Assembly (NCBI RefSeq): GCF_001557875.1
Contig: NZ_LNRF01000002.1
Coordinates: forward strand, 62,001-126,000
Source of the DNA: Vibrio splendidus
GTDB taxonomy: Bacteria > Pseudomonadota > Gammaproteobacteria > Enterobacterales > Vibrionaceae
Length of the DNA stretch: 64,000 nucleotides
Direction: 5' to 3'
Below the pieces are notes generated by a model, which worked only from the letters and a program-made list of their open reading frames with translations, was not told the origin of the DNA and searched no databases. Position numbers and translations under genes: made by a program. Shown one piece after another: positions 1-8,528 of this stretch (its first letter is position 1; each line of letters begins with the position of its first letter).

Positions 1-1
1 G

Positions 2-1213
2 ACCCTCATTCAGAAAGACATGCTATCGCTGTTTGCTAATGCTGATTTGGTGGGTGTGACTAAAGTAGATAAAGTTAAGATTGCAGTTGCCGCTGCAACA
101 GAAGTAGACAGTTTAACCGGTACCATAACGGAGGGAGTGACAGGGAGTGGAACTAGCCTCGCTGGGATGATTGAAAATATTACCGAGCAGATCAAAGAGA
201 AATTCTTAGATTATGCAAAGAGCATCACCAGTATCGCTATGGATGATATCAAAGCTCAAATACTGAGTATGATTCCTAGCTTGGTTAAGAAGATCTTTGC
301 AGATTTAGCACCTGCTATTGATGATATCAAAGAGGCGGCCAGCCGAATTTACTCCGCTTTAGGTAAAGCGGTAAACAATCATAAAACTCGTCACTTGAGC
401 TCGATGACAACCACTCGCGTGGGCGCTGATGTGATAGACAAAATCCGTGGCGAGATCCGCGCTGTTGCTATCCAAGATTCAATGATTGCACTCGCGCATG
501 GTGGTGTGATCGCGATTAACCTAGCGAGCTCAGGTATTGGCGCAACGGTGACCAGTATTGTTAAAGCCGTACTTTCTATCTTCAATTTTTTCCGCGGCTT
601 ATACGACAAGTGGGTAATGGAACGTAAGTTTCGCAAGTTTAAGCAAGAGTGTGTGATGCTTAATCAAAAGCGAGACGTTATTGGCGCGAACTTCTTCCGT
701 GACTGGTTCAAAATGAAGATGGAAGAGATCCCAGTGATTGCTTCCTACATGGTTTGCATGCCGTGTTACAGTTCGCCATATAACTTCTTATCTATCACAG
801 ACATTACGCCACCACCTCCGAATATGAAGACTCGTTTAACGCGAAGAATTAAGCGAAAGTTTGGTTGTAAAGTGAACACAGATCCTTCTGTTATCAAGTT
901 GTCTTTCCAGAAGTCGACATTGAGTGCTTATGCTACGCTACAAGAAGAAGCTAAGGCGTTTATTGCTAATAGTGAAATCGCGCTAGAAAGTAATAAGCCC
1001 GGAGTGAAGCAGGTGTTGAACGCAGCGCGCGGTGAGCCTAACTTTATACCGGGAACGGATGAAAAAGCGTTCACCAAGGCAGTAAGAAAGCAGCAGGTTA
1101 AGAATTTCTTCAATGGCACAACTATCAAAGAGAGTGTAAAAGAGAGCCTTGCACCTAAAGCACTCGCAGCGACTGTTGCTGGTGGGTTGGAATCACTTTT
1201 AGTTCCCGAATAA
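2..1213 (+). CDS. Unknown protein, 3' portion (5' end outside window)
   Basis: The frame is open from the first bases of the window, so the ATG at 20 is probably internal and the gene begins upstream. I do not recognise the family. Counting from that ATG (397 residues), the N-terminal part is rich in helical, Ala/Ile-rich sequence (about 45-120). A long hydrophobic stretch lies at about 155-191 and could insert in a membrane, followed by a basic segment (199-215) and a Cys-containing MVCMPCYSSP motif near 247-256. The C-terminal third is hydrophilic and helical. It converges on the T6SS kinase gene and shares a terminator with it. Its place at the end of a T6SS cluster and the hydrophobic segment make a secreted or membrane-acting T6SS accessory protein conceivable, but that is inference only. 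Confidence 0.75.
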   Translation, partial: TLIQKDMLSLFANADLVGVTKVDKVKIAVAAATEVDSLTGTITEGVTGSGTSLAGMIENITEQIKEKFLDYAKSITSIAMDDIKAQILSMIPSLVKKIFADLAPAIDDIKEAASRIYSALGKAVNNHKTRHLSSMTTTRVGADVIDKIRGEIRAVAIQDSMIALAHGGVIAINLASSGIGATVTSIVKAVLSIFNFFRGLYDKWVMERKFRKFKQECVMLNQKRDVIGANFFRDWFKMKMEEIPVIASYMVCMPCYSSPYNFLSITDITPPPPNMKTRLTRRIKRKFGCKVNTDPSVIKLSFQKSTLSAYATLQEEAKAFIANSEIALESNKPGVKQVLNAARGEPNFIPGTDEKAFTKAVRKQQVKNFFNGTTIKESVKESLAPKALAATVAGGLESLLVPE

Positions 1214-1298
1214 CTCTTAGTGTCCGAATACCTCTTAGTGCCCCAAAAACTTAGCCACTAAGGCTGAAAGTAAGGCTTAACGTGTTTAAAAAGAATGC

Positions 1299-1329
1299 AA
1301 AAAGCGGATGATTGGTCATCCGCTTTTTT
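1299..1329. terminator. Bidirectional rho-independent terminator
   Basis: A 13-bp stem (AAAAAGCGGATGA paired with TCATCCGCTTTTTT) with a TTGG loop is flanked by A and T runs on the two sides. It therefore works in both directions and separates the convergent unknown gene and the T6SS kinase gene, ending the long T6SS transcript. Confidence 0.9.
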
Positions 1330-1351
1330 CTTGTCTGCAGATATGGTCGGT

Positions 1352-2116
1352 TTATCTATGCTGTTTCAGTAGAACCTGATATCGACTTGGTAGTGACGCA
1401 TTATCTAATAGTTCTTCTAATATGACGGCAAGTGCGAACCAATCATCAACCTTGCTTGTAACGGATTGATGCCTTGAGTATCGAGGCGTGTAGCTGTCAA
1501 AGCGAAGTACAGAGCGTTCAGTTCCTATTTTAGTGACAGAGCCAAAGTCTATGAGTTGAGCTTGCCCTTGTTCACTGATGACTACATTGGACGGCTTGAG
1601 ATCACCATGAACGAATCCAAGTCTATGGACTTTGCTTATAGTGGTTTCTAGCGAGTTAATGAATTGAAAAGATGAATGATCAGTCATCTTTGAGTCGTTT
1701 AGTACCTCTAGTAGTGTTTGACCGCTGATGTGGCAAAGTACGAGAAAGTCCTGTTGGTAGTTAGAGAAGTAGTCGAGATATTTGGGCGTGATGCAGTGCA
1801 CATCGGTTCTGGAATAAAGAAACTCCGCCTCTTGTTTTAGAAAGTGACGATGCTTTAGCTCTTGAGCGTATTTAATGGTCACCAGTCCCCAATTTGAGTG
1901 CTGGGCTCTGAACACTCGTGAACTTAAACGAATGAGGTCAGTGTAACCATGATCTTGGAGTACTTGCTGAAGTTGTTCATCGTTCAAATTCCTCTCATTA
2001 GAAGAGGCAAGGTCTTCGGAGAGTTGAGCTCGCCTCGATAGAGAGGCCGAGCTATTAGACGGATCGCTATTAAATTCCACTTGGCAGAGAGAACCCTGAG
2101 AAGAACCCTGGGACAA
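1352..2116 (-). CDS. T6SS-associated Ser/Thr protein kinase (short PpkA-like)
   Basis: A small eukaryotic-type protein kinase, the last gene of the T6SS operon. In T6SS clusters such kinases (PpkA) phosphorylate an FHA protein and trigger assembly; an FHA gene lies upstream in this operon, so it is the natural partner. Visible motifs are the likely ATP-anchoring Lys82 (VTIKYA), the catalytic loop HGDLKPSN (170-177) with Asp172, and DFG at 190-192. The glycine-rich loop is degenerate, with no GxGxxG before Lys82. There is no transmembrane segment or periplasmic domain, unlike full PpkA. The TTG at 2116 lies 47 bases inside the end of tssM; the first 40 or so residues are low-complexity, so translation may start further downstream. 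No PppA phosphatase gene is in the window. Confidence 0.8.
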   Translation of the reverse strand: MSQGSSQGSLCQVEFNSDPSNSSASLSRRAQLSEDLASSNERNLNDEQLQQVLQDHGYTDLIRLSSRVFRAQHSNWGLVTIKYAQELKHRHFLKQEAEFLYSRTDVHCITPKYLDYFSNYQQDFLVLCHISGQTLLEVLNDSKMTDHSSFQFINSLETTISKVHRLGFVHGDLKPSNVVISEQGQAQLIDFGSVTKIGTERSVLRFDSYTPRYSRHQSVTSKVDDWFALAVILEELLDNASLPSRYQVLLKQHR

Positions 2117-5100
2117 ATGGGTTTGATTGCCCTTGGGTTTTGATGGTGAGCTTCACCTTGCTGTCGCCATAAACAAACTCAACTTGGGTGTCTTGTGCAG
2201 AGGTAAAGTTCACGTTTGGTTCGAATAAGCGGAACCAGCTCCATGTACCTTTCACTGTATCTTGACCTATGGTTGAGTCTTGAGCATTGAGTTGAACACC
2301 GAGTTTTTCGATAAATTTCGCGTCACCTTGCCACGACTGTTGGCTCCACAATGTTGGGCCGTGTCGGTAAGTAAAGATAGGCTTATCTGAAATGATGGAA
2401 AACTCCGTGATGTTCGGTGTCATATCGACGGCTTTTAATTGGAAATTGATCAACACATTGGACGGATCGGCCAAGAACAGGGCACTTTTGATATCGGCCG
2501 CTTTATCCATCATTGTCCAAACGTCAGGTGTGATCGACAAGCCCGTACCTGGAAGCAGTCCCGGTAAATAAGGCGCTTCGTCGCTGTCCTTTACGAATCC
2601 ATTCAGGCGAGTTTGAGAGAACTTGTCGACTATGCCATTCGTAACGAAGAAGGCTTTGACATCCGCCACACTGACATCCGATTTGGACTTTCGATTGAAC
2701 GGATAGAATGAAGCCAAACGCTGTTGATAAGGCAGATAAATTTCGTTCGACCACGCTGTGTTTAAGTAGTCGTGAGCCAGTGACATTACCGTTTCATTAC
2801 TTTGGTGTACCACCTTGTTAACCAGCTCTTCAGCGACCGCTAAATGGCTGTCGGATAGGCTCGATAGGGACGCAATAGGGTTACCGGCTTGCAACGTGAC
2901 AGACAGCGTATCAAAGGCAACTTTTTGTGGCTCTTTGGTTTCGTAAAATTTGTCTCCCCACTTTTTAGCATTGATAAACGCAGTAAGCAGGTTATCGATT
3001 GGCTTCTTACCTTGGTCGTTAGGCGATACCTGCTTTTTGTAAGCTTGGAAGCTGAGTGATATCTGACGAGCGGATTCTTTTTTATCAGGATCTTGAATCG
3101 GCATACTCGCAGGATCTTGTTTCTTGTCACCCTCTGCAGGGATTTCAAGCTCAACATAGGTGTATTTAGCGATCGTCGAGTACAAGCTGACTAATGGGTT
3201 ATTGCTCGCTTCTGACAGGCTCGTTAATGCACTTTTTAGTTGCGTAGGATTAGCCACTTCTTTGACTTCGACATTACGAACTAAATCACGCCAATAGGCG
3301 ATGTAATCATTCTGGTAAGTTTGCTTTAACTCACGACTGATTCGATGCAATTCCAGTGCGCTAGGGTAAGCTCCAGCGACGCCTTCATAAGACTGCAAAG
3401 CGGATTTCAGAGTCGGGGAATTCACCGATAAATCGAGTTCGTTAAAACCTGTCGGTGTATAGATATACGGAACCAAGTAGCCAGCGTAACTCGGTGAAAA
3501 CTGAAGCACCGAGCCGAAGTTGTCACCTAACTCACCGCGAATATCGACGCGCTTAGCATAGGCTGTAGAGCTTTGGATGTGTTCGTATAGCAGGGTTTCA
3601 ATGCCCGTTTGCGTGATGACTTTCTTCGCTAGACTTTCTAAATCATGATTCGATTTTACAGGCGTCAGGTTACGAGCAAAGATGTCATTGAGCAGCACGT
3701 CAAGCTGAGCAATGTTGACGCTATCTGCTTCACCTTGGTCTTGGAGCGTACGAATGTAGTAGTTCTTGAGTTCTTGGACGTTGGTTCTGTCTTTGCTAAA
3801 CAACAGACGATAGTTGTTTAATAGAGAAAGCGTCTGAGATTGATCCTCAAGGTTTACGTACACAAACAGGTCTTTCTCTAGCGTATTCTCCATGGAAGGA
3901 ATCAGGACTTGTTGTAGCTCGGTGAAATAGGCTTCTTCGACTTCTTCCTTGATGCTCGGATTTGGCATAAACGGCAGGCTGTACCAAGGCTCTGGTTGCT
4001 TGTAGAGGTTATAGATACGCTGCAGTGAGAATAGGTTGGGGATATTGTCCGCCATGTTTTCGATGTCATAAGGCGATGCCGAGATGGCTTCTTTATAACG
4101 TTCCAACATCACATCTGCTCTGGTCTCACGTTGGTTCTGGAAGTCAAAGTCGAACTTAATCACCAGCAATACCGCGGCAAGTAAACCAATCCAAGAGAGT
4201 GTGAACAGCACTTGATTGACGAGTAAGGTGTTCTCTTTGCGTTTGTTTACGCCGACCAGTTCGTGCTCAGATAGGATCACGTGAGTCATCAGGTATTGGG
4301 CAAACAACGTCTGGTTTACCGGGATTTGCTCGTTTTGTTGATAATGCTCGTGACCTACTGAGTAAGAGACAGCGCTCGCCAATAAATCTGACTGCGCTGA
4401 ACTTTGTCCATCATGAGTGAAGTAAAAGCCCCGGAATTGCAGAGCATCACTAAGCTGTTCTCCTCGGTATAACCGGTTGAGGAATAACCAAAGATTCTGT
4501 TTTAATAAGCCAAACTGGAAAGGGGCACTGGCTATCGAGTTGCGATAATCTTGATTGAGTTGCCCGGCAAGCGCATTGCTCATATTCGCAATCAGTTCGC
4601 TGATTAAGTGATCATACTCATCGTTAAACCAGTCTGCATCGATCCCACCGTGTTTAGAGTAAGGAGCGGTAGCACCAAACACTTCGTCTCTTTTGGATTC
4701 ATCAAACGCTGAGAAGAACTGACAAAAGTCGCTGATGCTACCCATATTCGAGATCACATTATAAATCGGTAAGCTGACCCCAAATGCTTGATTAAAAGTC
4801 TTAATGGTCGATTTAAGCTCGTCAGCTTGCTGTGTGATTTGCTCATTGTTTTCTAATAACGAGGAAACATCGGTGGTAAGCAATAAGCCATTGGCGGCTT
4901 GTCTTGGTCGCCACGCAGTTAACGACTGACATAGCGTTTTCAGATACTCAGGGTGTTGGTCTTCACCCATACTGATAGAAACCAAAATCGAGTGCTCGCT
5001 GACCCAAAATAGGATTGGGAATTCAATGTCATTGCCGAAGTCATCGAGCTTATACGCTTCATAGCCCATTTGGGTGATGATGCTTTTGTCTTTATTCGGA

Positions 5101-5462
5101 TTCTGACTTAGTAATAGATAGATTGGCTGGTCGTAACGGCTGGTTAAGCGAGTTTTACGTTTTTGCCCACTGATCATTCGCTTGAAATGACTGGCTAGCT
5201 GCTTTTGTCGCTTCTGAATCAATTCTTTATCTAATGACTCTTCTTGTGATTTTGCGCTGCGCTTGATGAGCACCCAGTAACAAATGAAGCCGATAAGCGT
5301 GGACATAATGGCGATAGTGGTCAGCGCCCACACTAAATAAGCGTTGAGAGGTGTTAGCAGAATGACGCTAGAAGCGACGGTAAAAAAGGCGACAGTGGCT
5401 AGGGCAGAAATGCCTACTGTTTTTTTTACATTGCCTGACTTGTTTGATTTGGCATCCGGCAT
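2070..5462 (-). CDS. tssM: T6SS membrane complex protein TssM (IcmF family)
   Basis: The 1130-residue inner-membrane scaffold of the T6SS, which with TssL and TssJ forms the trans-envelope complex. Two membrane segments are near the N-terminus (about 17-37 and 42-66), a cytoplasmic domain follows, a third membrane helix lies at about 415-435, and a long periplasmic region of IcmF/DUF1215 type ends in the TssJ-binding C-terminal domain. Where other TssM proteins carry a Walker A loop, this one reads LLLSQNPNKDKSIITQ (about 117-132), with no GxxxxGK[ST], so nucleotide binding is probably lost. It starts 2 bases after tssL ends and overlaps the downstream kinase ORF. Identification rests on length, topology and position between tssL and the kinase. 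Confidence 0.93.
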   Translation of the reverse strand: MPDAKSNKSGNVKKTVGISALATVAFFTVASSVILLTPLNAYLVWALTTIAIMSTLIGFICYWVLIKRSAKSQEESLDKELIQKRQKQLASHFKRMISGQKRKTRLTSRYDQPIYLLLSQNPNKDKSIITQMGYEAYKLDDFGNDIEFPILFWVSEHSILVSISMGEDQHPEYLKTLCQSLTAWRPRQAANGLLLTTDVSSLLENNEQITQQADELKSTIKTFNQAFGVSLPIYNVISNMGSISDFCQFFSAFDESKRDEVFGATAPYSKHGGIDADWFNDEYDHLISELIANMSNALAGQLNQDYRNSIASAPFQFGLLKQNLWLFLNRLYRGEQLSDALQFRGFYFTHDGQSSAQSDLLASAVSYSVGHEHYQQNEQIPVNQTLFAQYLMTHVILSEHELVGVNKRKENTLLVNQVLFTLSWIGLLAAVLLVIKFDFDFQNQRETRADVMLERYKEAISASPYDIENMADNIPNLFSLQRIYNLYKQPEPWYSLPFMPNPSIKEEVEEAYFTELQQVLIPSMENTLEKDLFVYVNLEDQSQTLSLLNNYRLLFSKDRTNVQELKNYYIRTLQDQGEADSVNIAQLDVLLNDIFARNLTPVKSNHDLESLAKKVITQTGIETLLYEHIQSSTAYAKRVDIRGELGDNFGSVLQFSPSYAGYLVPYIYTPTGFNELDLSVNSPTLKSALQSYEGVAGAYPSALELHRISRELKQTYQNDYIAYWRDLVRNVEVKEVANPTQLKSALTSLSEASNNPLVSLYSTIAKYTYVELEIPAEGDKKQDPASMPIQDPDKKESARQISLSFQAYKKQVSPNDQGKKPIDNLLTAFINAKKWGDKFYETKEPQKVAFDTLSVTLQAGNPIASLSSLSDSHLAVAEELVNKVVHQSNETVMSLAHDYLNTAWSNEIYLPYQQRLASFYPFNRKSKSDVSVADVKAFFVTNGIVDKFSQTRLNGFVKDSDEAPYLPGLLPGTGLSITPDVWTMMDKAADIKSALFLADPSNVLINFQLKAVDMTPNITEFSIISDKPIFTYRHGPTLWSQQSWQGDAKFIEKLGVQLNAQDSTIGQDTVKGTWSWFRLFEPNVNFTSAQDTQVEFVYGDSKVKLTIKTQGQSNPFVPGFFSGFSLPSGI

Positions 5463-5464
5463 AA

Positions 5465-6667
5465 TCAGTTAGACTCTTCCTTGTTTAACTCGTGTGCAGA
5501 AGTGCGAACGATAATGGCGTTTATTTGATCGTTTTCGACATACCACGCCTTGGTGCTTCTCGCTTCTTCTGAGGTGCTTGTTCTTAGTATCACTCGGTAG
5601 TACTTCTTGTAAGGAGAGATAATCGGCTCATAAGCCGAAGGTGATAGGTTCTTGATGAAAGCTTCGGCGTTTTTCTTACTTGAGAAGGTGGCGAGTTGAA
5701 CCAACCAATTTGCTGTACTTGGCGTAAAGTCGTTGGTTTGTGATGCTTCTATTGCGTCCGCTTTACTGGCGTGACGAGGTGGGTTTACCAAGTCTTTATC
5801 ATCGCTGATGAATACGATGTCTTTGATTTCGCCCGATAAGACGTAACGTTCGCTAAAGCTTGGCAAGAATGTGAAATCACGCGCTCTTTGCTCGTGGGTC
5901 TTGGTGTACCAAAACTCAGTTAAGCCAATGCTGGTGGTGATTAAACAGAAGAAAAACAGGCTAGTGATGAAGTAACGTTTACGCCTAGTCGGTTTCCTTA
6001 CCTCTGGAAGTTTTACTTTAGTACGACAATGTACACCGCTAGCTGAGCGATATTGGCTGATGGTTTGTTCTAGCTGATGAACAAACGTTTTTAACTGTTC
6101 AGCGCCACCTTCACGATATTGGCCTTTGAATCCAATATTGATAAATAGGTAGATGATCTCTAAAAGGTCTATCAGCTTGTGGGGTTGTCTGGCGGCTTTT
6201 TCTGCAACAGAGAAGAACAGTTCGCCACCATTACGCATACCAAATAGTTCACTCAGTAGGGTTTTATTTTCCCAGCCTCGTTTCTCTCCCCATTCTGTGT
6301 AGATGATGAACTCATCAATCACCACGGCATACAAAAAGCAGAGCTTGTCGATAACCGCTATAGGGTAGGTAAGCTCAGTCGCTTGAGCCTTTATGTCGTT
6401 GATGCCTTGAATAAACTGTTCTCGGAAAATGGTTAAATCTTCTGGCTCAGACAGTGTGGATATTTTGAGTGTTTTAGTCAGCAAATCACTACTGATGTTG
6501 ATCAGTAGATTCTCTGCCTTATCAAAGTGACGCAGAAACTCTTCTTGGGTGCTGGAGGAGTGTACAGCCACCAATTTAGAAAAAGCCTGGTCAGACTCTG
6601 TATTCGCAGAGCCTTTTGATGCTTTATCGATGACCAGTGTTTCTTCGTCTAAATAATCCATAGCCAT
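5465..6667 (-). CDS. tssL: T6SS protein TssL (DotU family) with C-terminal SPOR domain
   Basis: TssL is the tail-anchored inner-membrane partner of TssM. Residues about 25-215 form the cytoplasmic DotU domain (CFLYAVVIDEF and FFSVAEKAAR segments are typical). A single membrane helix lies at about 232-250, so the remainder is periplasmic. Residues about 319-389 (beginning WLVQLATFSSKKNAEAF and including YYRVILRTSTSEEAR) have the beta-alpha-beta pattern of a SPOR domain, a fold that binds peptidoglycan stripped of stem peptides. Many specialised TssL proteins carry an OmpA-like peptidoglycan domain here; a SPOR domain is a different solution to the same anchoring need. The start overlaps the tssK stop, indicating translational coupling. 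Confidence 0.92.
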   Translation of the reverse strand: MAMDYLDEETLVIDKASKGSANTESDQAFSKLVAVHSSSTQEEFLRHFDKAENLLINISSDLLTKTLKISTLSEPEDLTIFREQFIQGINDIKAQATELTYPIAVIDKLCFLYAVVIDEFIIYTEWGEKRGWENKTLLSELFGMRNGGELFFSVAEKAARQPHKLIDLLEIIYLFINIGFKGQYREGGAEQLKTFVHQLEQTISQYRSASGVHCRTKVKLPEVRKPTRRKRYFITSLFFFCLITTSIGLTEFWYTKTHEQRARDFTFLPSFSERYVLSGEIKDIVFISDDKDLVNPPRHASKADAIEASQTNDFTPSTANWLVQLATFSSKKNAEAFIKNLSPSAYEPIISPYKKYYRVILRTSTSEEARSTKAWYVENDQINAIIVRTSAHELNKEESN

Positions 6668-7998
6668 TATCTCAACGCGTATAGAACGACTTCGAGAGCA
6701 GGAATGCGAGCATCAACGTGCAACGCAATCGCATCACGTGTATCTAGCATATCTAACCAATTTCTGTCTTTTGTATCGACTTCGAAATAAGCGACACCTT
6801 GCATCGGCTTAAGCTCACTTGGCGCGATAGGAAGCGGTGTTAATGAGATACCAGACAGCGAGCTTCGAACCAGCTCTACAATCTTGTTGTTACTGCTGAG
6901 CTTAGCGGAAATAGGGAACAGCTCATTAAGCTCTATGCTGCTGATGTCGGATTTAACACTCAGAACGAAACGACGGTTATAAACGCTACTTGGATCTTTA
7001 ATTAACGTGCGCAGCAAACGGCGTTTCTCAAACAGTGAAGTATCCCATTTGAATTCGATTACTGAATCTTGTTGAACCAGCGTGAGTAGGTTTCGTAGGC
7101 TCGAAAACAGTGGGTTAAAGTTGTCATAGAGTTTGTCATATTTTAGAGGCTGACACTCACCTGGAATCGCTGGTGTTAACGCCATGATTTGAGCTTCAAA
7201 TTGTTTTAGTTTTGAATACAGCTCATGGGTAGGGTATTTGGTGTTGCTGATGGTCAACTCAAACCATGGTAGCCAGGTGTTGAGAGTTTGCAGCCACAGA
7301 AAATCTTGCATCATAGATTGAGGGCTTTTTTGACCTTGGCCAGCTTCAATGCGTTTTAAAAGGTTTTGAGCTCGGTTGCTTACCAGCGCGTGAATCTCTT
7401 TGACTCGCTCGCTGAGTAGGGTCGAAGCGCCGTAATGCAAGCAAGCAGGGATGAAAGCTCTATCAAGCATGACTTCGTCTGAGTCGCTGATTTCTAAAAT
7501 CTTAGCCACTGGAATTAGGGTAAAGCCAGAGGTGTCTTCTCCTGCGAATTTGAGCCCGATATTCAGCTGAGCTACGTCGACTTCGACACTGGCGTTTTCG
7601 GAGGTAGAAGTATCGAATACATTGATTGAACGTGTGATGTAACGACTCTGTTCTTGGCCATCTTCGCTGTAGTCATTATTGCCTTGCAAAGAGATTGGCA
7701 GGGCAAGATAGACGATGGTTTCAATGGTGCCTTGTGGAATATCGACAACAATCTCTTGCTTGAGGTTGAATTGGGTTCCATCGGGGAACACACCTGAACA
7801 GCTCGGTATAGACAGCTTACCGATCTTTAAGAGATCGTGGTTAAGCACTAGCTCGGTGATGCCAAAGAAAGGGGCAAAACCAGCCAGTGTTTCAATGTTC
7901 TGACGAATGTAGTTTTGCACATAGCGATCTTGCTGCTGAAAGTGCTGAGGGGCAATAAACATCCCTTCTTGCCACACTACTTTTTTGAAAGCGTCCAC
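6667..7998 (-). CDS. tssK: T6SS baseplate protein TssK
   Basis: TssK is the trimeric adaptor that links the baseplate (TssEFG) to the TssLM membrane complex in the cytoplasm. The protein has the family's characteristic N-terminal KVVWQEGMFIAPQHFQQQDR motif. An in-frame ATG exists 57 bases upstream, but the GTG at 7998 is preferred: it has an AAGGA Shine-Dalgarno six bases before it and the product then starts a few residues before the conserved motif, giving 443 residues, a normal TssK length. The 41-base gap from tssJ and overlap with tssL fit a single operon. Confidence 0.92.
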   Translation of the reverse strand: MDAFKKVVWQEGMFIAPQHFQQQDRYVQNYIRQNIETLAGFAPFFGITELVLNHDLLKIGKLSIPSCSGVFPDGTQFNLKQEIVVDIPQGTIETIVYLALPISLQGNNDYSEDGQEQSRYITRSINVFDTSTSENASVEVDVAQLNIGLKFAGEDTSGFTLIPVAKILEISDSDEVMLDRAFIPACLHYGASTLLSERVKEIHALVSNRAQNLLKRIEAGQGQKSPQSMMQDFLWLQTLNTWLPWFELTISNTKYPTHELYSKLKQFEAQIMALTPAIPGECQPLKYDKLYDNFNPLFSSLRNLLTLVQQDSVIEFKWDTSLFEKRRLLRTLIKDPSSVYNRRFVLSVKSDISSIELNELFPISAKLSSNNKIVELVRSSLSGISLTPLPIAPSELKPMQGVAYFEVDTKDRNWLDMLDTRDAIALHVDARIPALEVVLYALR

Positions 7999-8039
7999 GT
8001 AAAATCCTTTTCTATTATTTTTATATATTGGCTTTTTTA

Positions 8040-8528
8040 TTAAAAGATTTGCCACCAGCTGGAGTCAGGCTGTATCACGGCTAACTCTGCTTTCTTCCCT
8101 GTAATCGTTAACTCTAAAGTTTGCTCTGGATCCGAAGGCATCATCAAAACGGTCTTGGTTGTGCCATTCTGGTAATCCGCGAATTCGACCAGAGCTGCAA
8201 TGTATTGCGTGTTTTTGTTGATATCTAACGTCAGCTTTTGCTCTGAGTTAGGTAATACAATCGGTAATACCTGTTTTGAAACTAAGTTAGCTGCCAGTAA
8301 CTGCAAGTCATTGTTGTATAAGTCAATAAATGGCAGCTGTTTGAACAGCTGTTGATCCGTGAGTTGGTAAAGCCTAACCACAACTGGGTTCGCTTGGTCG
8401 TCATTGTATTGGTTGACGGTCGCATCCGCTTTTACGGTCAACGAATACTGTGTGACAACGGGAGCTGGGTCCGATGAAGAACATGCTGTGATCAGTAAAC
8501 AAAGCGATAAGAGTATGAGGCGTTTCAT
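8040..8528 (-). CDS. tssJ: T6SS outer-membrane lipoprotein TssJ
   Basis: The 162-residue lipoprotein anchors TssM at the outer membrane. A signal peptide ends in the lipobox LITAC with lipidated Cys16; serine at +2 argues for outer-membrane sorting by the Lol system. The mature part has the transthyretin-like beta pattern of TssJ, including NPVVVRLYQLTDQQLF and a segment where the L1-2 loop that binds TssM would lie. The ATG overlaps the stop of the FHA gene (ATGA), and a GAGGA Shine-Dalgarno precedes it. The position FHA-TssJ-TssK-TssL-TssM is the standard membrane-complex block. Confidence 0.92.
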   Translation of the reverse strand: MKRLILLSLCLLITACSSSDPAPVVTQYSLTVKADATVNQYNDDQANPVVVRLYQLTDQQLFKQLPFIDLYNNDLQLLAANLVSKQVLPIVLPNSEQKLTLDINKNTQYIAALVEFADYQNGTTKTVLMMPSDPEQTLELTITGKKAELAVIQPDSSWWQIF

